Notes: generated from the sequence alone by a model not told the origin. Shown: positions 45,121 through 54,292, counted from the first letter of the stretch. The stretch: 64,000 bases of DNA from Rhizobium sp. SEMIA4064 (GCF_003025035.1 NZ_PYJN01000018.1:124001-188000); one strand, 5' to 3'. Made by a program: numbers and translations.

Positions 45121-45852
45121 ATGTCCTATTTCATCACCGCCGAGAGACAATTATTGCTTTCCGCCGAATTGGCCGCAGCCCGGACACAAACGGCTTTTGC
45201 GCAGGCTTTGGATCGTGCGAGCTCCGCTTTCGGCTTCAGCCACGCAGCCCTGATGAATGCTCCGGTTTCCGAAGATTCCATGTTGACGCCGCTGGTCATC
45301 GAAGGCTCGATGCCGGTGCAGTTTCTCCGTGATTTCGATCGTAACCAGTTGCTCCGCCAATGCTCGATCTTGATGCGCGTGCGGGACTCGGTCATGCCGC
45401 GTTCGTGGCATCTGCTGGAAAAAGGCGCCGCCCACGATGTGGACCTGCCGCGCGAGCTGCGGACGCTCTTCACCAATCACAATTGTCCGATGGGCGTCGT
45501 TATTCCCATCAACTCCTCTGACGGACAGCGTCTCGTCTTCTGGTTCATGGGCAATCGCAGCAGTCTCGGGCAGAGCGAGCTCAACGAGCTCACCATGATC
45601 ATGCTACAGGGGCTCGACACCTACAACTGCATCAAGCGCAACGACGGTGCCGTGCCGCACATGCTTTCCGCCCGGGAGCTGGAAGTGGTTCGCTGGACGG
45701 CGCAGGGCAAAACTTCGGTCGAAATCGGCCAAATTCTCTCCCTCTCCGATCACACGGTCAACGCCTATATGACCAACGCGATCAGAAAGCTCGATTGCGT
45801 CAACCGCACACAGTTGGTCGCCAAGGCCATCCGTTTGAAACTGATTAGCTAA
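45121..45852 (+). CDS. LuxR family transcription regulator
   Basis: About 243 residues: an N-terminal ligand-binding-like region (ELAAARTQTAFAQALDRASS to the middle) and a C-terminal HTH (LSARELEVVRWTAQGKTSVE, IGQILSLSDHTVNAYMTNAI, residues ~178-230). The autoinducer-binding signature (Trp/Tyr/Asp pattern of TraR) is not fully visible, and no luxI-type synthase is nearby, so it is a solo. GTG 45103 is an alternative start; neither has a strong ribosome binding site. Targets unknown. Confidence 0.9.
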   Translation: MSYFITAERQLLLSAELAAARTQTAFAQALDRASSAFGFSHAALMNAPVSEDSMLTPLVIEGSMPVQFLRDFDRNQLLRQCSILMRVRDSVMPRSWHLLEKGAAHDVDLPRELRTLFTNHNCPMGVVIPINSSDGQRLVFWFMGNRSSLGQSELNELTMIMLQGLDTYNCIKRNDGAVPHMLSARELEVVRWTAQGKTSVEIGQILSLSDHTVNAYMTNAIRKLDCVNRTQLVAKAIRLKLIS

Positions 45853-45853
45853 A

Positions 45854-45952
45854 GCAATTCCAGGAAAAGTGCGAAGCGGTTTTCCGTCCGGAATTGCGTG
45901 AAAACAAAGAGATAGAGCGGGAAAGCGATTCCGTGACACGCTTTCCCGCTCT
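45854..45952. repeat. Intergenic mosaic repeat with two hairpins
   Basis: Two hairpins lie directly after the LuxR gene. GCAATTCC/GGAATTGC (45854-45897) contains the core AAGTGCGAAGCGGTTTTCCG, which also occurs in reverse at 15761-15803. The second, AGAGCGGGAAAGCG/CGCTTTCCCGCTCT (45914-45952), has 14 perfect pairs and could also terminate transcription. The arrangement matches rhizobial intergenic mosaic elements. Confidence 0.75.
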
Positions 45953-45990
45953 AATCGTTTCAGCACATTCCCCTGACGACCGCCCGTCCT

Positions 45991-47130
45991 TTAACGGCCG
46001 CCAAGAACGCTACGCATTTCCACCAGATTCGAGCGCACACGCAGGATGTAGAATCCCATGGTCGCAAGATGGCTCGGCATGATCCAGCCATCTTCGCGCC
46101 CATTCGAAATGATGGCGGGCTGAATCCGCAAGGCGGCTTGCAACTGCTTCATCGTGCCGGTCCAGAGCGTACCCAGGTTACGCTCGGCGATGACCTGCTG
46201 GAAATCGGCACCAACCGCGCTCAGAATGCCGTAATAGCCATAGAGCTGGCCATAGGCGAACCAGAAACGGTCATCGGCGCGCATGTCAAACCAGCCGTAA
46301 TTGTGGTTCTCCGAGCGCTCCGCCAGAATGTCCGACGTGCTACCGAGATCGTTGGCAACGCGATCGATGAATTGCAAGAGATTGTCGGCCCGGCTATCGA
46401 AAACGGCATTGCAGGCGCCGAGATCGGTATTGAACTTGCGCAAGCTGCCGATGGCAGCGCGATAATAGCTCGGCGTCGGCGTCTTCAGACCAAAGGGGCG
46501 CAGGCCGAAGTACCAGCTCGATTCGTCGAACTGCAGATTGCCACGAGCGCTCTGCAGGTCGCTGTTGACGCCGGATGTGCCACGCACGCGGACGAGCGTA
46601 TCGACCAGCTCCACCGATGTGCGCCGCACAGCCTGATTCACGCCGCGCTGAAAAGCCGCCTTATTGTCGAGGAAAGGCGTGTCATCCCAGCTCATGCCGA
46701 CGAACCCCAGCTTGAAGAGCAGCATCGAGGAGATCCACGCATTCTGGTTGACGTTGAAATCGGTAAGATCGGCCGTAACGTCGACGATCGCGGAGGTCTG
46801 GCAGGCCTTCGGCGCATTCGCGGCTGCTTGCTGCCCATTCACAGCCGGCAGTTCCTGCCCTGCCCCGACCTTGCGGTCTGAAAACTTGTAGACGTCGGGA
46901 TAATTGGCATCGAAGCCGTTCCAGACCTGCGTCTGCCAGATGAAATAGACGTAGAGCACCGCCATCAGCGCCACGAAAGCGGCAATCGGCAGTTTGATCA
47001 TCCAATTGCGCTGCCGGTACCAGCCGTGAGCGGCAAGGAAGGGCCAGAGTATCCCAACGAAGAGGAGCCCCAGGCCGCGTGCAATGGCGCTGCCGATCCG
47101 CTTGAAGAACGCAGTGATCGAATCAAGCAT
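45991..47130 (-). CDS. DUF2333 family membrane-anchored protein
   Basis: A 379-residue protein with one or two N-terminal membrane helices (LGLLFVGILWPFLAAHGWY; LPIAAFVALMAVLYVYFIW) and a large periplasmic domain. Family features: NQNAWISSMLLFKLGFVGMS W, WDDTPFLDNKAAFQRGVNQA and WFDMRADDRFWFAYGQLYGY. ATG 47130 follows GGAGAGG. The family is conserved in rhizobia and gammaproteobacteria without known function. Confidence 0.9.
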   Translation of the reverse strand: MLDSITAFFKRIGSAIARGLGLLFVGILWPFLAAHGWYRQRNWMIKLPIAAFVALMAVLYVYFIWQTQVWNGFDANYPDVYKFSDRKVGAGQELPAVNGQQAAANAPKACQTSAIVDVTADLTDFNVNQNAWISSMLLFKLGFVGMSWDDTPFLDNKAAFQRGVNQAVRRTSVELVDTLVRVRGTSGVNSDLQSARGNLQFDESSWYFGLRPFGLKTPTPSYYRAAIGSLRKFNTDLGACNAVFDSRADNLLQFIDRVANDLGSTSDILAERSENHNYGWFDMRADDRFWFAYGQLYGYYGILSAVGADFQQVIAERNLGTLWTGTMKQLQAALRIQPAIISNGREDGWIMPSHLATMGFYILRVRSNLVEMRSVLGGR

Positions 47131-47319
47131 GAACCTCTCCTTTGCCGCGCTGCGCGCCTGTCGGACGAGCAATGAACGCGGGACACCTTGAGCTTCCCTT
47201 CTGCGCCGAAAATCGCTTCGGATTCTCGTGCATGTGGAGGCATGTCGTTATTCTCGTTCAAGCAGATATGTGTTCCCGGAGGAGACAGCAACCGGCTGTT
47301 GTCATTTTTCAATCAATGA

Positions 47320-48342
47320 TCAGGTCTCCGGCTCGGTCTCTTCCGACGGCTCGACGACTGCCGCAGGCGCTGCCAGCAGATGCGGCTCCAGCCGCCGCGT
47401 AAAGATATCATCGGCACGAGCCTTGCGCGCTGCGAGATCATGCCCCGCAAGCACATTCGCTTCGAAGGCCGCAATCAAAGCGGAGACCGCGGCTGGCCTT
47501 TCGGTGGCCGGCAGCGGCGGCGCAGCTTCCGATATCACCGCCCGCAGCAAGGCAATCCGCTGCTCGATGTCGATGGCAAGCTTGCCCGCCATCGCATTGA
47601 CGGCGGCAATTTGCGTGTTCAGGACGTTTGCCAGCTCCTCATAGATATCGATCAGCCGCTGTCGCGCTGCTCGCCCCGGCTGCAATGCCCGCTCCCGCTC
47701 ATGCAGATCATCCCGCTCGGCGGTCAGCCGGCTATATTCCGCCTCCAATTCGGATCGTGAACCGGCATCGCGAGCCGACGAAATGCTGCTGCGCCGATCG
47801 AAAATCCTTGGAATCAAGACATCCGCCTGGCGCTGCACGTCCTCAATCTCGAAATCGATGTGTTGCCGCCGCTCGATGACCCGCACCAGATGCGCCTCGC
47901 AATCGCGAAAGGAGCGAACCAGCGCCGGTCGCGCGGTCCTGAACTGCGCATCGAGCGAAGCCGAAGCTGCCAGCGCCGCTTCGAGATCGGCCGCAATCGA
48001 CGCCGGCTTGGCCTGACTTTGCCCGATCCTGCGCCCGAACAGCCCCGACGTGTCGATCCCGGCCGTCTCATCGAACAGCCGCCGGTGCTGCAAATCAGCG
48101 GTCGCGGTCAGTGAATCCAGTTGCTTCACCAGCGACAGGGCCAGATTTCTCCAGCGATCGAGCAGCTCGATCGTTTCACGCACCAGCGCCTCTTCCACCG
48201 GGAAATTGATGGCGTCGACGCGCCCGTTGCCCTTGGCATTGCCGCCGAGCCCGGCATTGGCCGCATCCATGCCCTTGATCGCGTCCTCGAGCGCCGCGCG
48301 GGCCTTGTCGATCTCGCCGTCGAAAGAGTGGGCCTTGACCAT
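47320..48342 (-). CDS. Coiled-coil hypothetical protein
   Basis: A 340-residue soluble protein dominated by helical heptads (EYSRLTAERDDLHERERALQ, LLDRWRNLALSLVKQLDSL). No signal peptide or membrane helix. ATG 48342 is preceded by GAGAG. I recognise no catalytic motif. It lies between the DUF2333 gene and cytochrome c on the same strand but with gaps of ~190 and ~80 bases. Possibly a cytoplasmic scaffold; function unknown. Confidence 0.75.
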   Translation of the reverse strand: MVKAHSFDGEIDKARAALEDAIKGMDAANAGLGGNAKGNGRVDAINFPVEEALVRETIELLDRWRNLALSLVKQLDSLTATADLQHRRLFDETAGIDTSGLFGRRIGQSQAKPASIAADLEAALAASASLDAQFRTARPALVRSFRDCEAHLVRVIERRQHIDFEIEDVQRQADVLIPRIFDRRSSISSARDAGSRSELEAEYSRLTAERDDLHERERALQPGRAARQRLIDIYEELANVLNTQIAAVNAMAGKLAIDIEQRIALLRAVISEAAPPLPATERPAAVSALIAAFEANVLAGHDLAARKARADDIFTRRLEPHLLAAPAAVVEPSEETEPET

Positions 48343-48423
48343 GAAAGCGTCTCTCAATTGCCGTTGTTGGCGAGACTAACCGCTTAAATGCACAAAGAAA
48401 ATGCCTGAGCGTGCAAACCTGCC

Positions 48424-48810
48424 TCAGTGTGTGACAGAAGGGTTCTTCAAATAGGCGATCAGATTGTCCAAATCCTTGTCGCTCTTCAAACCGGGAAAGG
48501 TCATCTTCGTGCCTTTCACCAGGAATTGCGGACTGGGCAGGTATTTCCGCAGCAGCGCCTCGTCCCAAACCTTGCCATCGGCGCCGAAGGCCTTCATCGC
48601 CGGCGAGTAGTTATAATCCGGCACGGTGGCCACGGGACGACCGACCACGCCCATCAGCGATGGCCCGACATGGTTCTCATGTTCGGTTGCCGTGTGACAG
48701 ACGGCGCACTTCTTGAAGACTGCCGCACCGGCAACTGCATCTCCGTCGGCAAGAGCGGCCGAAGCGGAAAGAAGAACGGCGGCCACGGCCGTCAGACAGC
48801 GCAATTTCAT
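48424..48810 (-). CDS. Small c-type cytochrome
   Basis: A 128-residue periplasmic class I cytochrome c. Signal peptide at 1-21 (LRCLTAVAAVLLSASAALA), haem attachment CAVCH at residues 35-39, and a Met ligand in KGTKMTFPGL near residue 100. The start has GGAGGAAAC immediately upstream. It resembles soluble cytochrome c2/c552 electron carriers in Rhizobiales. Neighbouring genes give no clue to its partner. Confidence 0.94.
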   Translation of the reverse strand: MKLRCLTAVAAVLLSASAALADGDAVAGAAVFKKCAVCHTATEHENHVGPSLMGVVGRPVATVPDYNYSPAMKAFGADGKVWDEALLRKYLPSPQFLVKGTKMTFPGLKSDKDLDNLIAYLKNPSVTH

Positions 48811-48907
48811 GTTTCCTCCACCATCGGATGTCTGGATGCGATTCCGATTGCCACGACCATAAAGAAATTCGCCGCCATCTACCGGATGACGCAATGCCGC
48901 GGACGCT

Positions 48908-49489
48908 TCATTCCCCGGCCATGGCTTCCTCCCAGTGACGGCGGCAGAGAGAAACATATTTGTCGCTGCCGCCGATCTCGATCTGCGCGCCCTCGTGCAC
49001 CACCCTGCCCTGTCGGTCCAGGCGCACCAGCATCGTCGCCTTGCGGCCGCAGTGGCAGATCGTCCGCACTTCACGCATCTCGTCGGCAATCGTCAAAAGC
49101 TCCTGCGAGCCCGGAAACAGCTTGCCTTGGAAATCGGTGCGCAGCCCATAGGCCATGACCGGTACGCCGAGGCGATCGACAATGTGGGCAAGCTGCCAGA
49201 CCTGCTCGCGCGACAGGAACTGCGCCTCGTCGACGAAGACGCAAGCAAGCGCTTCCTCGGCGTGCAGGTTGTCCACCATTGCAAAGAGATCGTCCGTTTC
49301 ATCGAAGGGCGTGGCGGCCATCTCCAGGCCGATACGCGAAGCGATCTTGCCGCGGCCGGCGCGATCATCCAGCGCGGCGATGAAGGCAACCGTCCGCATG
49401 CCGCGCTCCTCATAATTATAGGCAGCCTGCAGCAGCATGGTCGACTTGCCGGCATTCATCGTCGAATAGTGGAAGTACAGCTTGGCCAT
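48908..49489 (-). CDS. tdk: Thymidine kinase
   Basis: Phosphorylates thymidine with ATP in nucleotide salvage. The 193-residue protein is a type II, zinc-containing kinase: P-loop STMNAGKST at 9-17, FVDEAQFLSREQV with catalytic Glu near 85-97, the lasso-type CHCGRKATMLV and a final Cys/His (SLCRRHW) for zinc. The start follows AAGGAGAATATC. Confidence 0.96.
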   Translation of the reverse strand: MAKLYFHYSTMNAGKSTMLLQAAYNYEERGMRTVAFIAALDDRAGRGKIASRIGLEMAATPFDETDDLFAMVDNLHAEEALACVFVDEAQFLSREQVWQLAHIVDRLGVPVMAYGLRTDFQGKLFPGSQELLTIADEMREVRTICHCGRKATMLVRLDRQGRVVHEGAQIEIGGSDKYVSLCRRHWEEAMAGE

Positions 49490-49722
49490 GATATTCTCCT
49501 TGAGCGTCTCATGGGTTCTCCATCGCCGGAAGGAAAGACGCCTTCGGCGAAAACCACAGGAATTGCGCGGCCCGGACAGGACAGATCGGCTCGGCAATAT
49601 ATGGCTGAAAAAATATTGGGGAGTCGCAATCAGCCCCTACAAACCGACGCAAATACAATGAGGTCGCTTGAAAATGTCAGTTATTGGTGGTTGCTTGGGA
49701 ACGTTAGACTGGGAGTCACACA

Positions 49723-50679
49723 ATGATAAAAATGACTTTAACCGCATTTGCCTTCGCTTCAGCTCTTTCCGCGCTGATGCTGGGCGCAACCACCGCATCC
49801 GCCGCTGAGCCGGCAAGCTGTGGCAACGTACATTTTGCCGATGTCGGCTGGACCGACATCACCTCCACCACCGCGACGGCCTCCATCCTCCTGAAGGCTC
49901 TCGGCTACGACACCGACGTCAAGGTGCTCGCCGTGCCGGTGACCTATCAGTCCCTGAAGAACAAGGACATCGACGTGTTCCTCGGCAACTGGATGCCCTC
50001 CATGGCCGAGAACATCAAGCCGTTTGCCGCTGACAAGTCGGTCGAAACCGTACGTGCCAACCTCGAAGGCGCCAAATACACCCTGGCGACCAACGAAAAG
50101 GGCGCAGCACTCGGCATCAAGGACTTCAAGGATATCGCTGCCCACAAGGACGACCTTGACGGCAAGATCTATGGCATCGAGCCGGGCAATGACGGTAACC
50201 GCCTGGTCATCGACATGGTCGACAAGAACACCTTCGGCCTGAAGGGCTTCGAGGTGGTCGAGTCCTCCGAGCAGGGCATGCTGGCTCAGGTGTCGCGCGC
50301 CGACAAGGAAGGCAAGCCGATCATCTTCCTCGGCTGGGCGCCGCATCCGATGAACAACACCTACAAGATGACCTACCTCACCGGCGGTGACGACATCTTC
50401 GGACCGAACTTCGGCGGCGCGACCGTCTACACCAACGTCCGCGCAGGCTACCTGCAGGAATGCCCGAATGTCGGCACCTTCGTCAAAAACCTCGTCTTCT
50501 CGCTGCCGATGGAAAACGAGATCATGGGTAAGATCCTGAACGACAGCAAGGAGCCGGAAGCGGCTGCCACGGAATGGCTGAAGGCAAATCCGACTGCGAT
50601 CACTCCCTGGCTCGCTGGCGTCACCACCAAGGACGGCGGCGACGGGCTTGCAGCGGTTAAGTCCAAGCTCGGTCTCTAA
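49723..50679 (+). CDS. choX: Choline ABC transporter, substrate-binding protein
   Basis: Periplasmic choline-binding protein of 318 residues. Signal peptide at 1-27 (LTAFAFASALSALMLGATTA), and ligand-box aromatic residues typical of ChoX (FADVGWTDITSTTATA; LGNWMPSM; FLGWAPHPMN). The mature protein belongs to the glycine-betaine/ProX-type class. The next two genes encode the permease and ATPase. An intercistronic hairpin follows at 50694-50717. Choline uptake supplies glycine betaine and carbon in rhizobia. Confidence 0.95.
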   Translation: MIKMTLTAFAFASALSALMLGATTASAAEPASCGNVHFADVGWTDITSTTATASILLKALGYDTDVKVLAVPVTYQSLKNKDIDVFLGNWMPSMAENIKPFAADKSVETVRANLEGAKYTLATNEKGAALGIKDFKDIAAHKDDLDGKIYGIEPGNDGNRLVIDMVDKNTFGLKGFEVVESSEQGMLAQVSRADKEGKPIIFLGWAPHPMNNTYKMTYLTGGDDIFGPNFGGATVYTNVRAGYLQECPNVGTFVKNLVFSLPMENEIMGKILNDSKEPEAAATEWLKANPTAITPWLAGVTTKDGGDGLAAVKSKLGL

Positions 50680-50693
50680 CAACATCCGGGGAT

Positions 50694-50717
50694 AAGGGGC
50701 GGCTCAACCGCCCCTTT
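50694..50717 (+). terminator. Hairpin between choX and choW
   Basis: GGGGCGG and CCGCCCC form a 7-bp stem with a CTCAA loop, followed by TTTCTCTT. It may terminate or partly terminate transcription and raise the binding protein over the permease. A 130-base gap to choW follows. Confidence 0.75.
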
Positions 50718-50850
50718 CTCTTCCGGTGGACGAGAGACTGTTTCCTTCCTATTGCGCCACATATCCGGCAGTGACCGGGTGGCGCCATAGGCCGTTATTC
50801 TCCGGCGGCCCTATCCGGAATCATTTAAGACGCCCGGAATTGCCGCCCCA

Positions 50851-51711
50851 ATGGTGGGCAAAGACGTGAACTGGTTAAACGATTACCGCATCCCCATCGG
50901 TCCATGGGCCAAGGCCGTCGTGGATTGGCTGACAAGCAATTTCATATGGTTCTTCGACGGCCTTTCCTTCGTTGCCTCACATGGGATCAAAGGACTGCTG
51001 TTCCTCTTGCAGGAACCACATCCGCTGGTCGTCGTCGTCATTTTCGCGGCCGTTGCCTACTGGTTGCGCCGGAGCATTCCGGTCACGATCCTGACCCTGG
51101 TCGGCCTGCTGATCACCATCAATCAAGGCTATTGGAAGGAAACGACGGAGACGCTAGCGCTGGTGCTGGCCTCGACCTTCGTCTGCATGCTCGTGGGCGT
51201 CCCCCTCGGGATAGCCGCCGCTCGCCGCCCCTGGCTCTATGCCTTCATGCGGCCGATCCTCGACCTGATGCAGACCATCCCGACCTTCGTCTATCTGGTA
51301 CCGGCGATGATCCTGCTCGGCCTCGGCATGGTCCCGGGCCTGATCGCCACCGTCGTCTTCGCCATCCCCGCATCGATCCGTATGACCCGTCTCGGCATCA
51401 TCTCGACACCGCCTTCTCTCGTCGAAGCAGCCGAAGCCTTCGGCGCGACGCCGCGACAGGTGCTGCGCAAGGTCGAGGTGCCCTTCGCCATGCCGCAGAT
51501 TATGGCCGGCCTGACGCAGACGATCATGCTGTCGCTCTCGATGGTCTCAATCGCCGCCCTCGTCGGTGCGCCTGGCCTCGGCGTGCCGGTGCTGCGCGCG
51601 CTGAATAGCGTCAACGTCGCCAAGAGCTTCGATTCCGGCTCCTGCATCGTCATCCTGGCGATCATTCTCGACCGCATGTTCCGTGCCCCCGGCGAAGGAG
51701 AAAAATCATGA
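50851..51711 (+). CDS. choW: Choline ABC transporter, permease
   Basis: A 286-residue inner-membrane permease with about six helices. The EAA-type motif EAAEAFGATPRQVLRKVEVP lies near residue 193-212, and MILLGLGMVPGLIATVVFAI near 152. It overlaps the start of choV by four bases (ATGA). The start ATG 50851 has a weak ribosome binding site; GTG 50866 is an alternative. Confidence 0.94.
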   Translation: MVGKDVNWLNDYRIPIGPWAKAVVDWLTSNFIWFFDGLSFVASHGIKGLLFLLQEPHPLVVVVIFAAVAYWLRRSIPVTILTLVGLLITINQGYWKETTETLALVLASTFVCMLVGVPLGIAAARRPWLYAFMRPILDLMQTIPTFVYLVPAMILLGLGMVPGLIATVVFAIPASIRMTRLGIISTPPSLVEAAEAFGATPRQVLRKVEVPFAMPQIMAGLTQTIMLSLSMVSIAALVGAPGLGVPVLRALNSVNVAKSFDSGSCIVILAIILDRMFRAPGEGEKS

Positions 51712-52757
51712 CCACCGCCGTCGGCTTCAAAAATGTTAGCATTATCTTCGGCGACCGTCCCGAGGCAGCGCTCAAGCTTGCAGATGCGGGAAAAACGCGC
51801 GACGAGATCGGCAAGGCGACCGGCCTCGTGCTCGGCGTCGCCAATGCCTCGCTCGAGATCGAAGAGGGCGAAATCCTCGTGCTCATGGGCCTGTCCGGCT
51901 CTGGCAAGTCGACACTGCTGCGCGCCGTCAACGGCCTGGCGCCGGTCGTGCGCGGCGAGGTCGTCGTCAACAGCAAGACCGGACCGGTCAATCCCTATAG
52001 CTGTAATCCCAAGGCACTGCGCGACCTGCGTATGCATACCGTCTCCATGGTGTTCCAGCAGTTCGCGCTGCTGCCCTGGCGCACCGTCGCCGAAAATGTC
52101 GGCTTCGGTTTGGAGCTGGCGGGCGTGCCCGAGGCTGAGCGCAAGAAGCGTGTCGACGAGCAATTGCAACTCGTCAACCTGACGCAATGGGCAAACCGCA
52201 AGGTCAACGAACTCTCCGGCGGCATGCAGCAGCGCGTTGGCCTCGCCCGCGCTTTCGCCACCGGCGCGCCGATCCTGCTCATGGACGAGCCGTTCTCGGC
52301 GCTCGACCCGTTGATCCGTACCCGCCTGCAGGACGAGCTTCTGGAATTCCAGCGCCGCCTGAAACGGACGATCCTCTTCGTCAGCCACGATCTCGACGAG
52401 GCCTTCCGCATCGGCAACCGCATCGCCATCATGGAGAGCGGCCGGATCATCCAGTGCGGCACGCCGCAGGAAATCGTCAAGAACCCCGCTGACCAATATG
52501 TTGCCGACTTCGTGCAGCATATGAACCCAATCAGCATGTTGACCGCCCGCGATGTCATGCAACAGGGTCTCGGCCACTCCGGAGCAGGCGGCTCGGTCAC
52601 TGCTACGGCCACGGCCACGACACCGCTCATCGATATCCTCGACGCGCTGACACATCAGCCAGGCAATATCGGCGTCGTTGACAACGGCGTGATTATCGGG
52701 ACGATTTCCGCCCAGGATGTCGTGGCTGGCCTCACCAGCCACCGGCGGAGAGAGTAG
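51708..52757 (+). CDS. choV: Choline ABC transporter, ATPase
   Basis: A 349-residue ABC ATPase: Walker A GLSGSGKSTLL near residue 64, signature LSGGMQQRVGLARAF near 170, Walker B ILLMDEPFSALDPL and switch His in FVSHDLDEAF. The C-terminal ~60 residues resemble a degenerate CBS-type regulatory region, as in ProV/OpuA. Its start overlaps choW, so translational coupling is likely. Confidence 0.95.
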   Translation: MTTAVGFKNVSIIFGDRPEAALKLADAGKTRDEIGKATGLVLGVANASLEIEEGEILVLMGLSGSGKSTLLRAVNGLAPVVRGEVVVNSKTGPVNPYSCNPKALRDLRMHTVSMVFQQFALLPWRTVAENVGFGLELAGVPEAERKKRVDEQLQLVNLTQWANRKVNELSGGMQQRVGLARAFATGAPILLMDEPFSALDPLIRTRLQDELLEFQRRLKRTILFVSHDLDEAFRIGNRIAIMESGRIIQCGTPQEIVKNPADQYVADFVQHMNPISMLTARDVMQQGLGHSGAGGSVTATATATTPLIDILDALTHQPGNIGVVDNGVIIGTISAQDVVAGLTSHRRRE

Positions 52758-52797
52758 TCTATCTCAGGCTCTCTCCCGTCTTGTAGAGAGAGCAACT

Positions 52798-53547
52798 ATG
52801 AACGACAAACCGTCCGTATTGCGGGAAACCGATGACGAGGCGCGCAAGCAGGCACGTATCCTGCTGCGCGCCGCTCGCTATGCGGCCATGGCCGTCATCG
52901 ATCCGGAAACAGGCTTCCCTTCCGTCAGCCGCGTGCTGACCGGCACGGATATCGATGGCGTGCCGGTCATTCTCGTCTCCGGCCTTTCCGCCCACACTAA
53001 AGCGCTATCGAAAGACCCCCGCGCCTCGGTTCTCTTCGGCGAGCCCGGCAAAGGCGATCCGCTCGCCTACCCGCGCCTCGGTGTTCAGTGCAGGGCCGAG
53101 CGCGTCGATCGCGAAAACCGTCTGCATGGACGCATTCGTTCGCGCTTCCTTGCGCGGCATCCCAAAGCCAAGCTCTATGCCGATTTTGCCGATTTCTGCT
53201 TTTTCCGCCTTATACCGCTTACCGCCAGCCTGAATGGCGGTTTCGGAAGAGCATATATTTTGCCCGGGAACGATCTGATGATTCTTTCAGCGGCGAACGA
53301 GATGCTTGCTGAACAAGCAGACGAGATAGTGCGAGAATTACTAGCCCACTACCCACGTATCATTACAACTATAGTGAGTAGTCTAAGAGGATCGGGCGGC
53401 AAAAATTGGCGGATTTGTGGCCTAGATATGGCAGGAATCGACCTAATTTGGGGAGATGAGGCCTTGAGATGGGAATTTGACCCACCTTTGGCGGAGCCGC
53501 ACGACGCTCATACATACATATCTAAAATAGCATACTCGATACCTTAA
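52798..53547 (+). CDS. HugZ family PNPOx-like protein
   Basis: A 249-residue cytosolic split-barrel protein. RKQARILLRAARYAAMAVID and PSVSRVLTGTDIDGVPVILV belong to the pyridoxamine-5'-phosphate-oxidase-like domain, followed by a C-terminal DUF2470-like region (residues ~165-240). HugZ members bind and degrade haem, though substrates in rhizobia are not established. It starts 40 bases after choV. The last ~280 bases have strongly AT-rich codon use (ATA, TTA, AGA), unlike the first part. Confidence 0.88.
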   Translation: MNDKPSVLRETDDEARKQARILLRAARYAAMAVIDPETGFPSVSRVLTGTDIDGVPVILVSGLSAHTKALSKDPRASVLFGEPGKGDPLAYPRLGVQCRAERVDRENRLHGRIRSRFLARHPKAKLYADFADFCFFRLIPLTASLNGGFGRAYILPGNDLMILSAANEMLAEQADEIVRELLAHYPRIITTIVSSLRGSGGKNWRICGLDMAGIDLIWGDEALRWEFDPPLAEPHDAHTYISKIAYSIP

Positions 53548-53665
53548 ATTTAGGTATATACAATCTTTGGCCTGTATTGGTATTGTTACTTATCGGATTA
53601 ATTCCCCGATTAGAGCAAAAACCCGCAATTTCTGATGTACGCTCCGCATTAGGAAGATTAAAAAG

Positions 53666-53983
53666 ATGAAGACAAGAAATTTGGCCGAACACTCCAACGT
53701 GGCGGCAGCATTATTATCTGCTATGGCGAACCCGAAGCGCCTCATGATTCTTTGCAGCCTGGTCAAGGGTGAAGTTCCGGTTGGTGTATTGGCCAATCAG
53801 GTGGGGCTCAGCCAATCTGCACTTTCCCAGCACCTTTCGAAGCTGCGCGCCCAGAAGCTGGTGAAGACCCGCCGCGATGCTCAAACGATTTACTACTCCA
53901 GTACTTCAGACTCGGTTATCCGGGTTCTGGAAACACTGGAAGACATTTATTGTGAACCGGAAAAAAGTAGATCGGCTGCTTAA
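53666..53983 (+). CDS. nolR: NolR-like ArsR-family repressor
   Basis: A 105-residue winged-helix DNA-binding protein. The core AALLSAMANPKRLMILCSLV and GLSQSALSQHLSKLRAQKLV, then TRRDAQTIYYSS, closely match NolR, the global repressor of nod and other symbiosis genes in Sinorhizobium and Rhizobium. It has no CXC metal site, so it is not an arsenic sensor. It lies after the HugZ gene in an AT-rich stretch and ends ~100 bases before a strong terminator. Assignment is by remembered sequence similarity. Confidence 0.82.
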   Translation: MKTRNLAEHSNVAAALLSAMANPKRLMILCSLVKGEVPVGVLANQVGLSQSALSQHLSKLRAQKLVKTRRDAQTIYYSSTSDSVIRVLETLEDIYCEPEKSRSAA

Positions 53984-54087
53984 TAGCCAAAACTGGCTAT
54001 GAGTATGTCGAGGCAAGGTCCGCAAGGAAAAGATAGTTTCCAACCTTAGGATCAAGCCTCTTTCATCACCACATATATAAATGATTT

Positions 54088-54119
54088 GGCTGGCAAATTA
54101 CCCAATTTGCCAGCCTTTT
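54088..54119 (+). terminator. Rho-independent terminator of nolR
   Basis: GGCTGGCAAATT (54088-54099) and AATTTGCCAGCC (54104-54115) make a perfect 12-bp stem with an ACCC loop, followed by TTTT. Confidence 0.92.
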
Positions 54120-54240
54120 CGTGTTCGGTGCCTTGCTCTTGGGCGAGCGCGGTGCGGCATGCGAGCATTGCGCCAAGCGCTGCGGCACGCGGGGCGGGGC
54201 AGGATCCACTATAGACCCGCGCGCTATCCTAACGCCCACC

Positions 54241-54292
54241 TTTGTCTTGACACCCATGTTTGTCTTGACGCCAAGGGGCCGGCTGATAATTT
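54241..54292 (+). promoter_or_regulatory. Promoter with direct repeats before the aminotransferase
   Basis: TTTGTCTTGACACC (54241-54254) and TTTGTCTTGACGCC (54259-54272) form a direct repeat with an 18-base period. The second TTGACG is 16 bases from TAATTT (54287-54292), a good -35/-10 pair. The repeat may be a regulator binding site. The DNA between the nolR terminator and here holds no ORF. Confidence 0.55.
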
